From contig QEYB01001312.1 in assembly GCA_017562135.1 (NCBI GenBank), forward strand, positions 2,189,681 to 2,253,680: 64,000 bases of DNA. The letters are read 5' to 3'. A model generated the notes under the pieces. That model had not been told where the DNA came from. It did no database searches and worked only from the letters and a program-made list of their open reading frames with translations. This DNA is from Dipylidium caninum (Eukaryota; Platyhelminthes; Cestoda; Cyclophyllidea; Dipylidiidae). A program made the translations under genes and the position numbers. Position 1 is the stretch's first letter. Each line of letters starts with the position of its first letter. This document shows, in pieces, positions 1 to 13,200 of the stretch.

Positions 1-1167
1 TCTCCTAGCGCCTATTCCGATTTACCGATGTCAAGTTTACACTTTTGGCATTGCTAATTTGCAATGGTCTCGGTAGCCGGGTCACGAAAACTGTTTTAAT
101 AAGCCACTTACATGCCTGAGTACTAATAAGTGGATGCTGCCGGACTTGAAAATCACAATAACGTGTGTGATAAGCACTTTTTTATTGACTATTTGACAGG
201 TTGCACACCTATATGTTTATATGACATGGAGTTATTATTCTAAGAGTCATAAGGATATATGATTTATTTAACATTGCAGCGGAACACAATACGGTCGATT
301 TTGTCTAAAAGTGTTTTGATAGAGCACTAATACCAAGTGACATGGATGTTCAACTGCGAAAAGTGTATTTCCGTTGTAGAACCAGAAAAAGTCAGCGAGA
401 AGTTCTAGGAGATAAGGTGGATCGGAAGCGGAGTCTGCGTCATGGTCTGTCGTCAGATGTAGATGCCACAAGAGATGAAGACAGGAAATATAAAGGCAAA
501 AAACGTCGTGAATGAAATTTTCTTGTATAGATATTTCCGAACCTATTTAGTCTATTTTCTCTTTCTTTGTCATATACGAGGGTTATATCGGAACTGCAGT
601 TATGGCCTAGTTTCGCTTTTTCATTTCGTGGAATTCTACAAACTAATTTTGGTGATGGCTAATGTACGTTTTTTCTCCTCTCCGCACCTCTATCCACTGT
701 GGTACCAGTTGGTAGTAGCACGTGCTCAAGGTACCACTTAATCTTAATAAGTCTCTTAAATGATTGTGTATTGTTGGCTTAAAAACTTCTTTTGATAATA
801 GCCACTGCATCAAACGTTCCAAATTAGAGTTCAGGGATCGTGGGAAATAATTTTAATGTCTACTCGGTAGCCACGAAGAATGGGTAATAAGTTATTTACG
901 AGGGAGAGCTCAGATAAGCCTCTCTTATCTGGATTTCAGGAGGCAGTTTTGCGATTACCTGAACGTATTGCATGAGAATATGTTTGGACGGAGGTAACTT
1001 TCGAAAGTTTTTAATGAAATAATTTAAATAAAAACCAGAAACTGAGGGTTTACTTAAAGAGATATCTTTGTTGTAAAATCGGTCGAGATAGGTTTTTTTA
1101 ATCATATCGGTGCCTTTAAAAGTGGACTGGGAGGGTGCATATGCACGGGTTTAGGCTTGCTTCTTTC
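1..1167. other. Intergenic sequence, no supported gene
   Basis: AT-rich sequence downstream of the minus-strand gene that ends at 1168. Only short unsupported reading frames occur. A minus-strand frame over 268-471 encodes an aromatic-rich stretch but lacks convincing splice sites and resembles no family I recognise. The part next to 1168 probably holds the 3' UTR of that gene. Confidence 0.4.
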
Positions 1168-2259
1168 TCATCGCGGAAGGAAGGCTTTGGCATTGAATTC
1201 GGGATAATGGGCGTCCAATCTCGAGAGGCATTTCCTCAGATTGGTCATATTTGAGGTAGTGATGGTGACTGGGCACACTCGGATACCCTTATAGATGACT
1301 GGGGGGAATCCTTTTCCCAGAGTAATAAGTTCAATAGAACACTGGCAGCCGCGGGCTATAGCATCTGCCGTATTTTCATTAAAGGGTTTGCGATGTTCCT
1401 CCGTGTCTCTAATGTAAAACGTGTATTCCAGTCGGGATTGTGGGAGTGTTGGCGTTTTTTTCGGCACATCCCTCGAGACCACTCTTCTCGGAGTGTTCAT
1501 TGGTGTCGGATGTCTGGAGTAAGGCCCCGTTGAGTTGGATCTTTTACACATGATGGGGCTGGCCCCTTTGTCACGCTCTCTGTTTATCATTTTACCTTGG
1601 GATACCTTCACCTCACGACCTCTAGGTGGTGATTTACTGATCAACTGCTCCGAACGGGGGGAATTTTCTGCGTGTGTACACCTGGTTGATTGACTCCTAA
1701 CTGGCTTGGGCTGTATATTGTCAGTTCGCGGAGAGCTGTGCGGCCGCGATTTAAATGTAGATTTTTGCGGTGATTGGTATAAGGGCTTGTGTCGCGGAAC
1801 CCCGGTCAGGCCCGGTTGGTTTTGTGGTTGACTAACTTCTGGAGTTTTAAATACGTCGGCTGGGGGATTTTGCACATCATGAGAGATTGTGGTCTTATCC
1901 TGGTCACCAAAGCGTGTGACTGTTATGACGGGCAATGGGTTTGGTTGACATGCACTGAGAGACGACGTCGAATCTACTGGGACGGTGCTAACATCCTTTT
2001 CTGAAGGAGGGTCCAATTGATGCCGACTTGATTGTTCTTTGACGACGCCCAAAGAGTTTACGCTCGAACTCTCGAGCGATAATCTGTTCAAGTCATTTGG
2101 CCTTTTCGTACGAGGAATCGTAATTCCGTAGTCTAAATTACTTATTTTACAATGGGGGTTATCCACATATTCACATCGAATTATTGGGTTGCCCTGTACG
2201 GCGGCATCTTCAAAATGCCTATGGTGCTGTGACCTTGATGAAGTTGACGAATTTCCCAT
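1168..2259 (-). CDS. Hypothetical 363-aa protein, intronless
   Basis: I do not recognise this protein. The frame is uninterrupted for 363 codons, far longer than chance frames nearby, and is followed by TGA at 1168. It starts MGNSSTSS, which has a Gly at position 2 and a Ser/Thr at 6 and so fits an N-myristoylation signal; this is only a motif match. Residues 50-275 are low complexity, rich in Ser, Pro, Thr, Arg and Lys, and look disordered. The last 85 residues or so are different: compact, balanced in hydrophobic residues, with Cys-containing segments such as ARGCQCSIELI and RVCPVTITTS, and probably form a small folded domain. It lies divergently to the SH2-adaptor gene on the plus strand. 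Absence of introns is unusual beside its neighbours and could mean a retrocopy origin or simply a one-exon gene. Confidence 0.65.
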   Translation of the reverse strand: MGNSSTSSRSQHHRHFEDAAVQGNPIIRCEYVDNPHCKISNLDYGITIPRTKRPNDLNRLSLESSSVNSLGVVKEQSSRHQLDPPSEKDVSTVPVDSTSSLSACQPNPLPVITVTRFGDQDKTTISHDVQNPPADVFKTPEVSQPQNQPGLTGVPRHKPLYQSPQKSTFKSRPHSSPRTDNIQPKPVRSQSTRCTHAENSPRSEQLISKSPPRGREVKVSQGKMINRERDKGASPIMCKRSNSTGPYSRHPTPMNTPRRVVSRDVPKKTPTLPQSRLEYTFYIRDTEEHRKPFNENTADAIARGCQCSIELITLGKGFPPVIYKGIRVCPVTITTSNMTNLRKCLSRLDAHYPEFNAKAFLPR

Positions 2260-4038
2260 TAAAATGTGCTATCCGTATATTTCAAAGGACTTGATAATAA
2301 GCACAAGAGCATGCCGTCTTAAGCTGCCAAACGCCTCATCTAAATCCCAAAACAAGAGTATTGATTTGTTGTTTTGAAAGCAGCATACGCGTGTCTGGTG
2401 ATGCATCGCTTCTGTCCAAACGCAAAAAGCGTTCTCGTCTACTTACCGTTTTACGTACGGAGACCAATCCGAGAGGCACGAGAAACTATCCGAAAAATCA
2501 GTAGTTGGTACAATTCTACTTCCTTTGGTGCAGTTAAGAAAGGTGGATTGCGTCAAAAACTCAGTCTGGAGCAGCTAATTATTCTGGGTGTAAAAAAGAC
2601 GACGTGAGTCCAACACTTTCATCCAGCTACAACCTTAGTCGGGAGCTACACCTTGCAAAACTATTAGACATATTGTGATGCTATTGCAATCTTTCATATT
2701 GCAACAGATAACTTCGTCTCAAAGTGCGTTATATTACACAGCAATGCGTCCATCAAGAGACCAATGGGTGGAGACGACAAAAACCAGCAATTTATCTATC
2801 ACACTGAATCAAACTATGGGTTTATTCTGGCAGCGTAGAATTTATCGGCTCTCTTTATGATGCCATCTTTAACTTACAACCATGTAAGTGAGAGCTCCAT
2901 ACTATAGAATTGGGCCCAGAATACGTAGTGACCCTTCGCATGCACTAAACAATCGTCGAAAAAATTTAAACTGTTGCAAATTATCGAGTCCCAATATCAG
3001 AAAAGACACGTTAGTTTTTGTGACTGGAACTCTGCATGACACAATTTCAAAAAAATATCGAGTCGGAAAGGCGAACAATTTATGGTCCTAAGCTTTTAAT
3101 TAAAAAGAGCCTCAGCATTTGACAATTTGTGGAATCCTTACCCGAGGTGCATTTTTACGTCCTAAAAAAACGATATCAGTTTTAAGTTGATTGCTGTTGA
3201 ATGTAATGATTTGTATGGCTAAAGCGCATGGCGTTTGCAAAGAGTTCCAAAATACTGGTTAGCCTTTCACAAGAAAGGTTCAAAGTCTTTTTAGAGGACG
3301 TTGGAGTAATTGCAATCCGATTGCGGATATGAATCTAAAGGTGGCTATCTGATCTGCCTTCCAAAGAGGGTAGTTTTACACTCAGATCTCCCGCGGATCT
3401 ATAAGAAACAACTTAATAAGCACACTTGCAAAAAGCCATTTCCGTAAGGTACTGTTGTTAAAAATGATGGGATGCAGATCGAGATTGATGTGCGACTGTA
3501 TAGCCCTGAGTATGTATTTACGTGCGTTGCAGAATTTAATAACAAGCGGATTGGAGGTCAATTCATTGGGAAAAAAGACTAAAATCTATTGAAACAAGCA
3601 ATAGAGGATACTGAATATGAATCAAGAGTTTATCGTTCCTCTCAGGACCATTGTTCATTGTGAGTTAACGTTGCTATAATCTAAAAAAATTCAGTATTTA
3701 CCACCAGTCATATTTTGTGAACTAAATCGTCTCATGTTGAATAAAAGGACGCAAATATGATCGAAAGAACAAAGTCACACCTTTTGCAAGGTCACCGACG
3801 CTTTTAATTTGCCAAGGTTAGGGCGCATTATGCCGTTCCCTCTGGTTTTGGCTACGCCCATTCATGTTGATACACATGCATAAGCGATTTGCAAACCGTA
3901 TTGGTCGAATTTATTTGTTATCCGTCTACTCATAGATTCTCATATCCTTATACATTTATAGGCTCTCTGAGGTTATCACGACTTTGACTTCTGACCATCT
4001 GTAAGTTAAAGTGTTTGGTCGAATTATTTGTCTTGCAG
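2260..4038. other. Divergent intergenic region, nothing firm
   Basis: Region between the minus-strand gene and the first plus-strand exon at 4039. Several plus-strand frames of 60-77 codons lie in 2374-3091, but none has coherent splice sites or recognisable motifs. Promoters for both flanking genes would be expected here; I see no clear TATA or CCAAT arrangement. Confidence 0.4.
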
Positions 4039-4251
4039 GAAATGCCAATTAAAATTCGAGGACGCACAAAATATAGATCTGTTGATGAAGCTACTCAAGG
4101 GGAGGGGAGCAATCTTGCGGACAGCGTCAAACCTCACCAAAAATCCAAAACCCTGTTGTGGAGACTCTTTTCATCTTCTCGCCGTTCAATAGACAATGCT
4201 TCACCGGCCAGTCAGCCGGGAGATATTCCATCTTGCGCTTTTGAAAGTGGC
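4039..4251 (+). CDS. Alternative upstream exon 1 of the SH2 adaptor (X1)
   Basis: The exon is bounded by the acceptor tcttgcag and the donor gtaggt, and is in phase 0 at both ends. An ATG at 4042 could start translation (MPIKIRGRTKYRS). The encoded segment KPHQKSKTLLWRLFSSSRR resembles KPRKSLIQALWRRHSSSS in the main first exon at 22225. That resemblance, and the chain of matching phases into exons at 16631 and 20740, is why I assign it to the same gene. No experimental evidence is available to me; it could instead belong to a separate upstream paralogue whose 3' end I cannot find. Confidence 0.55.
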
Positions 4252-7200
4252 GTAGGTATTTTTTGTATGCCTGACGGAGAAATTATATAGGGTTAGAGAT
4301 ATCCTATCATGTTTTAGCATTGTAAGTTTTCTCACTTTTGCCTCGGTTTAGAACAAATAAGATATAGATTACCTGATCTTTACTTAATCGCATTGGTATG
4401 GTTTGTATAGCGATTGATTGATAGCGATTGGTGTCTAGTAACTATTGAATTACTAATTGTGACTCAATTGGCCCTTTTTAAATAATTAAAGTTATTTCCA
4501 ATATTACGATATTAAGAAAAGATCGTTTAAAGCCTCTTTAACTATTTATTCTGGCGAGTTTAGTGCTGAACGTTAAGTTATTTTGTGCACAGCATTGTAT
4601 TTGTAGTCACTTTCGCACGTCTATTGAATATCTGTGGTTCATGTCGCCCTTTATTTATCTCGCACGACTATGATATTTTTTAGTTCTATATTAGATTCTT
4701 GACATTATTTGCTACTTTTCACCTTACCTACCTACCTCACCTACCACCCTCTCATATACGAAGGAGATAACAAGTTTCGTATAGAAATAGTCTCTCTTTT
4801 TTTGTTTAACTTTATATCTCCTGAACGAGATTGTTTCTGTTCACTACCTTATTATTACGAAATTTACCAGAATTGCTTGAACTAGTGTTTATCTAATGCA
4901 AAAAATGGCTTCGTCAATTTTCTGGTAATTTGTTCAGACTTATTCAGAATGGCGCTTTCATGATGTGAATCGCACCTTTCGCGTTTTCTTCGATTTTTTG
5001 TACTTTCTCCATCATGAAACATTTTTATATCACTGTACTTGATTCTTCTGGATTTACTATATCATTCCGTCACAATTCAAATTATAATATTGGTGGATTC
5101 GGTTTGGTTGATTGATAATATTTCCTGACTTTTTTCACATCTTTACCATGACCAGCTGGTTGCTTACTCAAAACATTCGCTTAAATGTTTCTAGATGCTC
5201 AGCGTTTTGGCTAGAAACTAATCTAATCTCTACAATCTCAAGTTCCTATCTGTAATAGCCATTTTATTTTTTTTTATTAAACGACCACCTCAGATCGATA
5301 TTTTAGTTTTCTATCACGTAATGCTGTATTATCAACTGAAATATCAAATCCGTCGTTGGCCGACAGTAGGTTAATTATCATTCTTCAGAAGTATACTGAT
5401 CCATTTTGCAGCCGAGTTTATCGAAATGTTCCCTACCACTTTTGCCAGGCAATTGCGTAATCTGCAAAACCTGCGTTTTGATTCAAGTGAACAAAAGTCC
5501 CTTTTCTGTGGGTATTAAAAATTCACTTAATACCTCAAGTTGTCTTTTCATTGGGAATGGTGTTCTGTATTTGTGGAGCTACTTCCTCGACCCTTCGAAC
5601 CGTCTCTTTTGGAATTTTGATGCTATGACCTAGACTCGTTTATTTTCAAATTTTCTGTTTGCTTACATCTTTTGATTTTATTTATGCTTACGACAATTTC
5701 TGACATCACACAAGTGCCTAGCAGTCTCAGGACATGTTATGTATAGCAGATAAACACTCTCTACATTTTTTCGCTCAAACAATTCTCGGCGAGTCTACTA
5801 AGCAATTGAAAATTCACTCGATGTATGTAAATTCATTCTTAAATTTTTTTATCGGCCTTTTTAATATTTTATAAAATCCATACTCAATATTTTTAGGAGG
5901 CAACCCTTACCGAACTTTAAGCTCACTCATGAGTGTTTAATTTGAAGGAACTGCTAGTATCAAATCAATATATGAAAAAATTTCTGGAATTGTCCGCATC
6001 TTTAGGCGAGCCTTTTCGAATACCAATCCGTTAAGTAATTTTAGATCTCGTTAACGGACCACTCCAAGAGAGTTTAATCTTCGTCCAACTAGTTTAATTA
6101 AACATACCTACTTAACCCGGAGAGGAGTTAAATAGTTTTAGTGACACGTTTTAATTTTCTAATTCTTTTAGTGAGATTTTGGTGTTTCATACTTAGCGTC
6201 GCCCCTCTTTTCTTCTAAAATACGATCAAGTTAAAGTTATTGTAGTTAATTTTTCGGAAATTTTCAGTAAGACACCGTTCCCATTTTCGGTTTTCGCATG
6301 AAAAGCGGTTTTTCCTTCTTTTTTTCCAGAAAGTTTACCTAATGGTCCGTCTATGGGTAGGGTAAGTTGTGGATGAAATTTCATTTATGCATAAATCAAA
6401 AACTTCTGTCCTATCGCATTCGCCCCTTATTTCATATGGTTGGTGTGTGGTATAAAAAGAAATCGGCCTGGAGACGAGTTAATGTGGTGGTGACGCATTA
6501 TTCACACTCCAAGCCAACGTTACACACTTAAGCCCTTTCGTCGTGTACGTGGCACACTAGTTTGTACACAGAAAAGTACTCGCGTAACACAACTGTCTAT
6601 ATCGTTTTGGTACAAAATTCATGCATACACCCACGCGTAGATACTCAGCTATATGTCCTGAGGTATTATTGCTCTGCCGTGACGTTTGTTCACGGAGATC
6701 CACTGGAAACTGTTCTTTGAGTGCAACCATGCCCTCTACTTCTCTTCGTCCCTCCCGCACCTGACTAGGCGCTACGTGAGGACTTTACAACATAAAAATT
6801 GATTCCCATAAAGTTATTTTTCGAGATTTTTTCTGTTCATGGTTATCGCTACCGCCATGCTCAATCACAGTGTGTATGGACTTGAGATCCATTTTTTAAA
6901 GCATGAGGTTTCTCACTGCAACATAATACGTTGATTCTGCTCTTCTTCGTCCGAATCCAATCTAAATGTGGACACATAACTTGACATTTATAATACTGAA
7001 CTTTAAATAGTTGAAATTATCATTGCCAGGTGGTCATGGGGGTCTTAAGCTGTAATTTTACATTGCTTATAAGGTAGAGATTTGAGGATGACCAGAACTT
7101 TCTATACTTCAAGAGGCCGTTACTAACTCTCTAGCTTATTCAAAGGTTTCCATAAGGAAAGTTATATGAATAGGTGGATATTTTGTACGGAGTATTCAAA

Positions 7201-10200
7201 ATACATCATTTTCTTTTCCCATTAATCATGGTAACCGAAATGTTGATTTCATCGATCCGTATTTTGTTGGCGAACAATTTTTAGTTAACAAATTGAATAC
7301 TTTGCCGCTCTCCTTTCACCCTGACACTTCAAATGCCTTCTTTATGCTTTTCTTCGTAAATGGCAGACGTTGCCATGCCTGGACATTATTGCCGCCCTCG
7401 TATCATACAGAGGAAAAATTTTGCTGCCGTATTTTCTTTTTAAGTAATTCTGGCCGTGTGACGGTTTTTCTGTAAAGGAGAGAATGCGGACTCGATGTGG
7501 GACTGTAATGAAATGTACTGAAATATCAGTCGTGTATCGTTTGTTTCTTTTGTTTTTGAAAAGCGAGTTTACTTATTACCACATTTGTTTTTGCCTAAGA
7601 CAGTCGTTTAGATTTTTGTATACAACTTTTGGCAACGTCTCGGAACAGGTTTCATTTTCTTCTTTTCTTTTATGTGCGAAGTGGGTTATTTCATCCTTTA
7701 GTAGCTTCGGAATAAGCAGAATCGTCCTCTAGCCGAATCGATTTAGACTACAATGTACAGTCGTGGGTTGAACAGAGTATTTCATAATTTTATTGCAACT
7801 TTATTTACTAGTCTATGGATTGCCTACATTTAGTCCAGTTTTTAACAATGAATAATTATTTTGCGAATTTACAAATTAAGACTTTCGAGCGACGAGTAGA
7901 AACCTCCTCTCTCAGTTGGCGGGTCATTCTTGTATAATTCATTCAATCTAATGGCGTTAACTAACAGAACTATTTAAAAATCAAAAATATTCAGTTTCCA
8001 CTTGTCCTAACCATTCTTACAATCGAAATCTCCGCCTAAACCCCCATCTTATCACTCCCATTCCCGTCTACTAATATTATAACCTCTCCACAGTGCACGA
8101 AGTGTCGTTCGGTTTTTCTCCCAAATCGCCACTCGTGAAAAGTAGATGCACTTCTGCTTTTTGCTGAGGGTTTGCCCAATTTGCTTCATCCTTGGTCACA
8201 GAGGTGACGGTAAGGGTTAACCTAATAAATTTAGACTTCAGATGGTTGTGGTGGCGCGTAGTTAATGCGTGCCTTTTGGTGAAAACAAAGGGGTTGGCAA
8301 CTTGGCTAATTTATCTGTCACTTACTAAAAACAGTAGGTCAGGCCCGTCCTCTGAAAGCTGTGCATGGAACTTACCTTGTGGTGCTTTCAATTTGTAAGC
8401 TCATTTGTTTCAGAACTGAGTTTTGTTTGATACCTTAAATTTGGATTTTTTTCACAGGACCCGTTTATGGTTTGCCCCGCTTTTTTCAATTAAAATCTTT
8501 GAAACCTCTCTGATTATTAGTCCATCGGTTGTACTTTCTGGAAGTTAACTGATTCTGAGTATCTCAGATACCCGATTTCAAACATTTCCAGAACTTCAAG
8601 CGTTCAATGAACTGCCTTTGAAATTAATGCTTTTTAATCTAATTGAAGACGGCGTTCTCAGGAGGGATATTTAATTCACAACCTAACAAGGGATTTCAAA
8701 AGACTTTTTTTATTAACATCGAGTTACAACATCACGTTGTATGATTTCTTCGGAGTGTTTGCACTTAGTGATGAACACTAACCCTTTTCTGGCTTGAACT
8801 CAAGCGAGCGATAAGCTCATTTGTCATCAAAGTGGTCCCTGCCGCGTTTTGTGTATAATTGTTTAGCCGTCAGTGCTTGACTTAATGCATGGTGATTGTC
8901 ATTCCTGTTTAATAGGGTTCCACTCTGATACTTCATTCTTGCAGGTTAACAATAACTTCCTATGTTTTTTTTCATCCCCTTCCTGCCAACTAAATGTTTG
9001 GAATTTCAAATCCTTTTTTTAAACCTTGGTATAACAAATTATTTCACTTATCACCAGTCCAGGTGTCCTGAAGTACTTTTTTGCGCAGTCTCTCTGACTA
9101 CATCTTGAGCTTCCACGTGCGTCTGCTTTCGAAAACGTCTCTAGTAGGTGAATCTGGGTTCCAGGAGAGCGGCGTGGTATTCCAAAACAGTAGCGGTACA
9201 CATTTAGTTGTTACATGGCAAGTATAAGGCCTCCAGTAGCCAGTTAACCTCCCGCCTGCAATAATTAATGAGGATTGGTTGCCTCCGCGGAATGGATACA
9301 GATTAATGGTAGAATGGTGGCATTAGTTTCGTTAAGCTATGGGGTGCCTTTCCGTACCAGCTGACTACATCTCGGCCATTACGAACACTTATATCATTAC
9401 CAGAGATTAAGTTTCGCCAGTCCAAGGTAGGACAAGGAAATCAAGAAAACGCTTACTTGGACTTGCTTCCCTCCTTTATTATTCGTCCCCTGAATGTAGG
9501 CATATAGGGACAATTTTTTGTGAGTTAGTTGATCGGAGAATCTATAATTTAATAAATAGGGCGACTCCTGATAAAATAAAACGAGCATTATTTGGAATTC
9601 ATTCGGAGTAATTGGTGCTTCTTTTTGATTTGGAAATTATGTTCAGCGTAATTAACGGCTGACAGTGAATTTCATCAACTTCCGGTAGTTGTTATGTAAT
9701 CGTATCAGTCGCTTCGTTTGTTGATAGTATGTTTATGACAGACGTAAACGTCCAGCCAATTTCGCTTATCGCACTTTTTTGAGGTATGGTTTCATGAATG
9801 TCAGCACGACTAAGTCCACTACTCTTCCACGTTGATAATAGATTTAATTTCACAGTGATCGAGACCTTTGTTTTCACACTAACTTTTCCGAATTTAGACC
9901 CACCCCACCAAGGTCCTTTTGAAGGTTTTTGTGGAAAAGTTTTTTTTTTTTTCATCTGAATTCGTTAATCATCGCTCGTCCACCGACCCAAATCTACACG
10001 TTATCCCGTTTTATTGCACGAGTTGACAATTGATAGAGGTGTATGTCATAAATCTCACTAAAATCGTAGAAGAAGTGGGCCTTAGGATCTGTCAAATTTG
10101 AAGTTTCTTCTCATTTTTCCGTCTACTGCAGAGGTTCGCATCCCCAGCCTTAAGCAGATTTATTTTAACTAAGGCATTTTTTGGCACGAGTAACGACTTT

Positions 10201-13200
10201 GGAACCTATACTTCTCATATCGGTCCGGCAGAATCTGACATTACTTGTATTTTTTGTGCGGGTATTCTTGTTGCTCATATTTTTCATAGATTTATGCGAA
10301 ATAATACTCAGTTTTATGGGATTTGTTGGCCATTACCTTTGGGGTTTTTGAATGCCTTCAATACCTTGAGGTTCTTCTTCTCAGCTTTTAATACTGATAT
10401 TTAACGTGATCTCGTTTGCCTTGGAATGGTGTAATGCTACAGGACAATAGCTTGACATTTTAGGTCGTTTACGTAATTTCTAAAGCTTGAAATTTCTGCA
10501 GTTTGTCGTTTCGTTATTTTCCGATGTTGTGTAAAACCCATAGCTTTCTGTTGCCAGGATAGCTTTGTGTACCTTCTGATGCCTGCACAATTATAATTTC
10601 CCGGCAGTTTTTGGTCGCTGTAATAGTAGGCTTTTTTGTCTCCTCGACTTTTATTTTACCTGCACTTCTTATTTCTCTATTTCGACTATCCCTTTCCCTA
10701 CAGTTATGGCAAATTTCCAAATCATACGTATATTTTATTTTGGTTTTATATATCACTGACCAGTCCTTATCGAATAAATGTCTACAAGATCAAGTTTTGT
10801 TATCAGTTTACGAGTTATTCTTGCCTTCGATAACAGGACCGCATAGCTTCAAATGCACCACGTTTTTGGAACTACGGTGACAGTGATCCAATGACTGAAT
10901 TGCTAAATAATTGGTCTTTCCTAACAGTCGTCAATGTAGATGGTCTCCGTAGAATTTCGAGCAATGCGGATCATACAGAGTTGCGTATATGGAATTAGTA
11001 GGGTATCACACTCTATGATGATGCCCAGGCAGAGTCAGCTAATAATTTGTTCGTAAATCATTGTGAAAAATGACCCGAAGAAGTCTCATTAGAAGTTGCA
11101 TATTTACTAATATTCGGTTTTTCTCCCCGCTAATAACATACATTAAGAAGCTTCACTCGGCAACATCTGTTACATTGGTCATGAAGCATTCTTTCAATGA
11201 AAACTGGGCAACGCATTAGGTCTTGACTACACATTTAGCCGTTTTGAATGGGTTTTTTAGTGATTGGGATCTTGTTCCTAAGGCGTAGATCTTACACTAG
11301 CTATTTCACTAAAAATCGACCCCATATGGTCTTGTGCCGCAATCGTAAATCAGTTGTTTAGATTCCTTCATAAATACTGTTTTTGTTTCCCAAGAGTTAG
11401 TGATGCGCACATCTGGAAAAAATCGCATTCATGCTGTTTCTCGGGTCAGACTTTCGTTAGCATTATTTGCGTACCATTGCATTGTTTTTTAATCCTTACT
11501 CTTCCAGTTTTTTAAAATACTTACATTTTCCATTGCGGGTCCCGCTTAAAGTTTGACGTGAAGTCAATGTAATGAGTGTGTGAGAAGAAATTCCTATCGA
11601 AGTCTGTCGGAGTCAAATAGTTTTCCAAGACATAATATAAGTTGAACCTGATTTAGTTTTCTCATTGAGCTATTAGCGATTCTCTTTTAAAGGGGCTTAT
11701 CGTTGTTACTTCTAAACTTGAAGCAACCGATGAAAAGGTACACTTGCTGACTTTTTCGAGGCGGCCCCGTGCTGATCATAACTCCCTTTATGTGCGTGGA
11801 ACCCGATTATTCCTCCTTTTGATGATTTATCTGCACTTGGTGGAACTAGGAGGATGAGGGTGAAGGCAATTAAGCGGATAGTGGACGGAGAATGATGAAG
11901 CATCGCTTCTCACCCTCATATAGCTGTGTGCCTCTTGTTTTAATCGCATTCCTCATCAGTAAATCACTTCCATACTCTATCCGCTTGCCCGTCTTTGTGC
12001 ACCTCCACACACTATCTACACAAACTCATAGTTGCTTTCGTTTACTCCACCTTCTTCCCTCTTTTCCACCTTCCCCTTATATATTTTACCTGTAACATAC
12101 TTCTGGACGGGAGCAGAATAGATATGGGGTGGTAGAACGCTCTTGCTACCCACTGGAATATCTTACTTATCTCTCCCTTGGCGTTTTCTAGGGCCTTTGA
12201 TCAGTGAGCTTGTCTGCCTGTCTACCTGTATTCGTGAGTGTATACGTGTGTGGGAGTTTTTTCGCACATATATGGCCAGACACCTTTAATAGACTTTCGT
12301 ACCTCTCTAATTAAACTTATGGCCGAATTTTGGCTTAAGAGAAATTGCCTATGGGGCGTAAATATCGTGGGTCGGGGAAATTAAGTCATGGTACATGTGA
12401 CCTTTTTCATTTGGACATCTTTCAACCAAACCCTGGTTTCTGATCTCCGTAGATGCCGATATTGTGCTGCGAACTAAGTGATATACGGCGATCCGGACAC
12501 ATTAATCATGGTTGGCAAAGTCTTGAGTGAAGACTCTGTAGCAACATCATCTGGTCAAGGCGTTTTATTGACACTATGAAAGCTATCTGCCACATAGGAG
12601 ACGTATTCTTGACTCAAAACCTTTATTTGCATGTATGCGCTTTCACCTAGACAGGTAACAGTAATCTGTTCACATTATTCTAAGTTGGCGTTACGAAGGG
12701 GAGTGAAAGGGTGGTGTGAGTTGTCGTTTGAATTTTCGAGGGTGATAGCGGGAAAGGTTGAGTCACCTGCCCATTGTTACCCACAGACCCCCTTCCGTAT
12801 GTCGAGCCCTCTTTTGTTCCTCGACTTTCACACATCCAGTAGTGGTAGTGTCTGGCACACCTCGTGCCTGACTAATCAACAGTCCCGTCCTCTCTCCCCT
12901 CCCTACCCATCTGCTCCCCATGCATTCGCCCCACTTGCCCCCTTCACTAAACCATCCATATGTCGATTCCGCATACTCCTGCTACATCAAAAAGAGATGT
13001 GCGGTTTACGGTGCTACTGTTCTGCGTTAGAAATATGGCAACAGGAATTAAACTAACCGCCATACACTTTCTTTCGGCATTTGACCAAAGGAGCAAACTT
13101 TCGTAGTTATTGCATTGACTGATTTGTGTGTGTGTGTATGTGTATTTGAGTGTCCTCTTCCCCAACAATCAAAATAGTATTATGTTCTCTCCCCGATTTG

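Noticed and set aside
268..471. Minus-strand aromatic-rich short frame
   Set aside because: Too short, with no start or splice evidence.
10130..10150. T-loop-like GGTTCGCATCC
   Set aside because: No matching A-box, anticodon stem or acceptor stem upstream.
12631..13056. 141-codon plus-strand frame
   Set aside because: Pyrimidine-rich, low complexity, no splice context or motif, and located in intron-like sequence.
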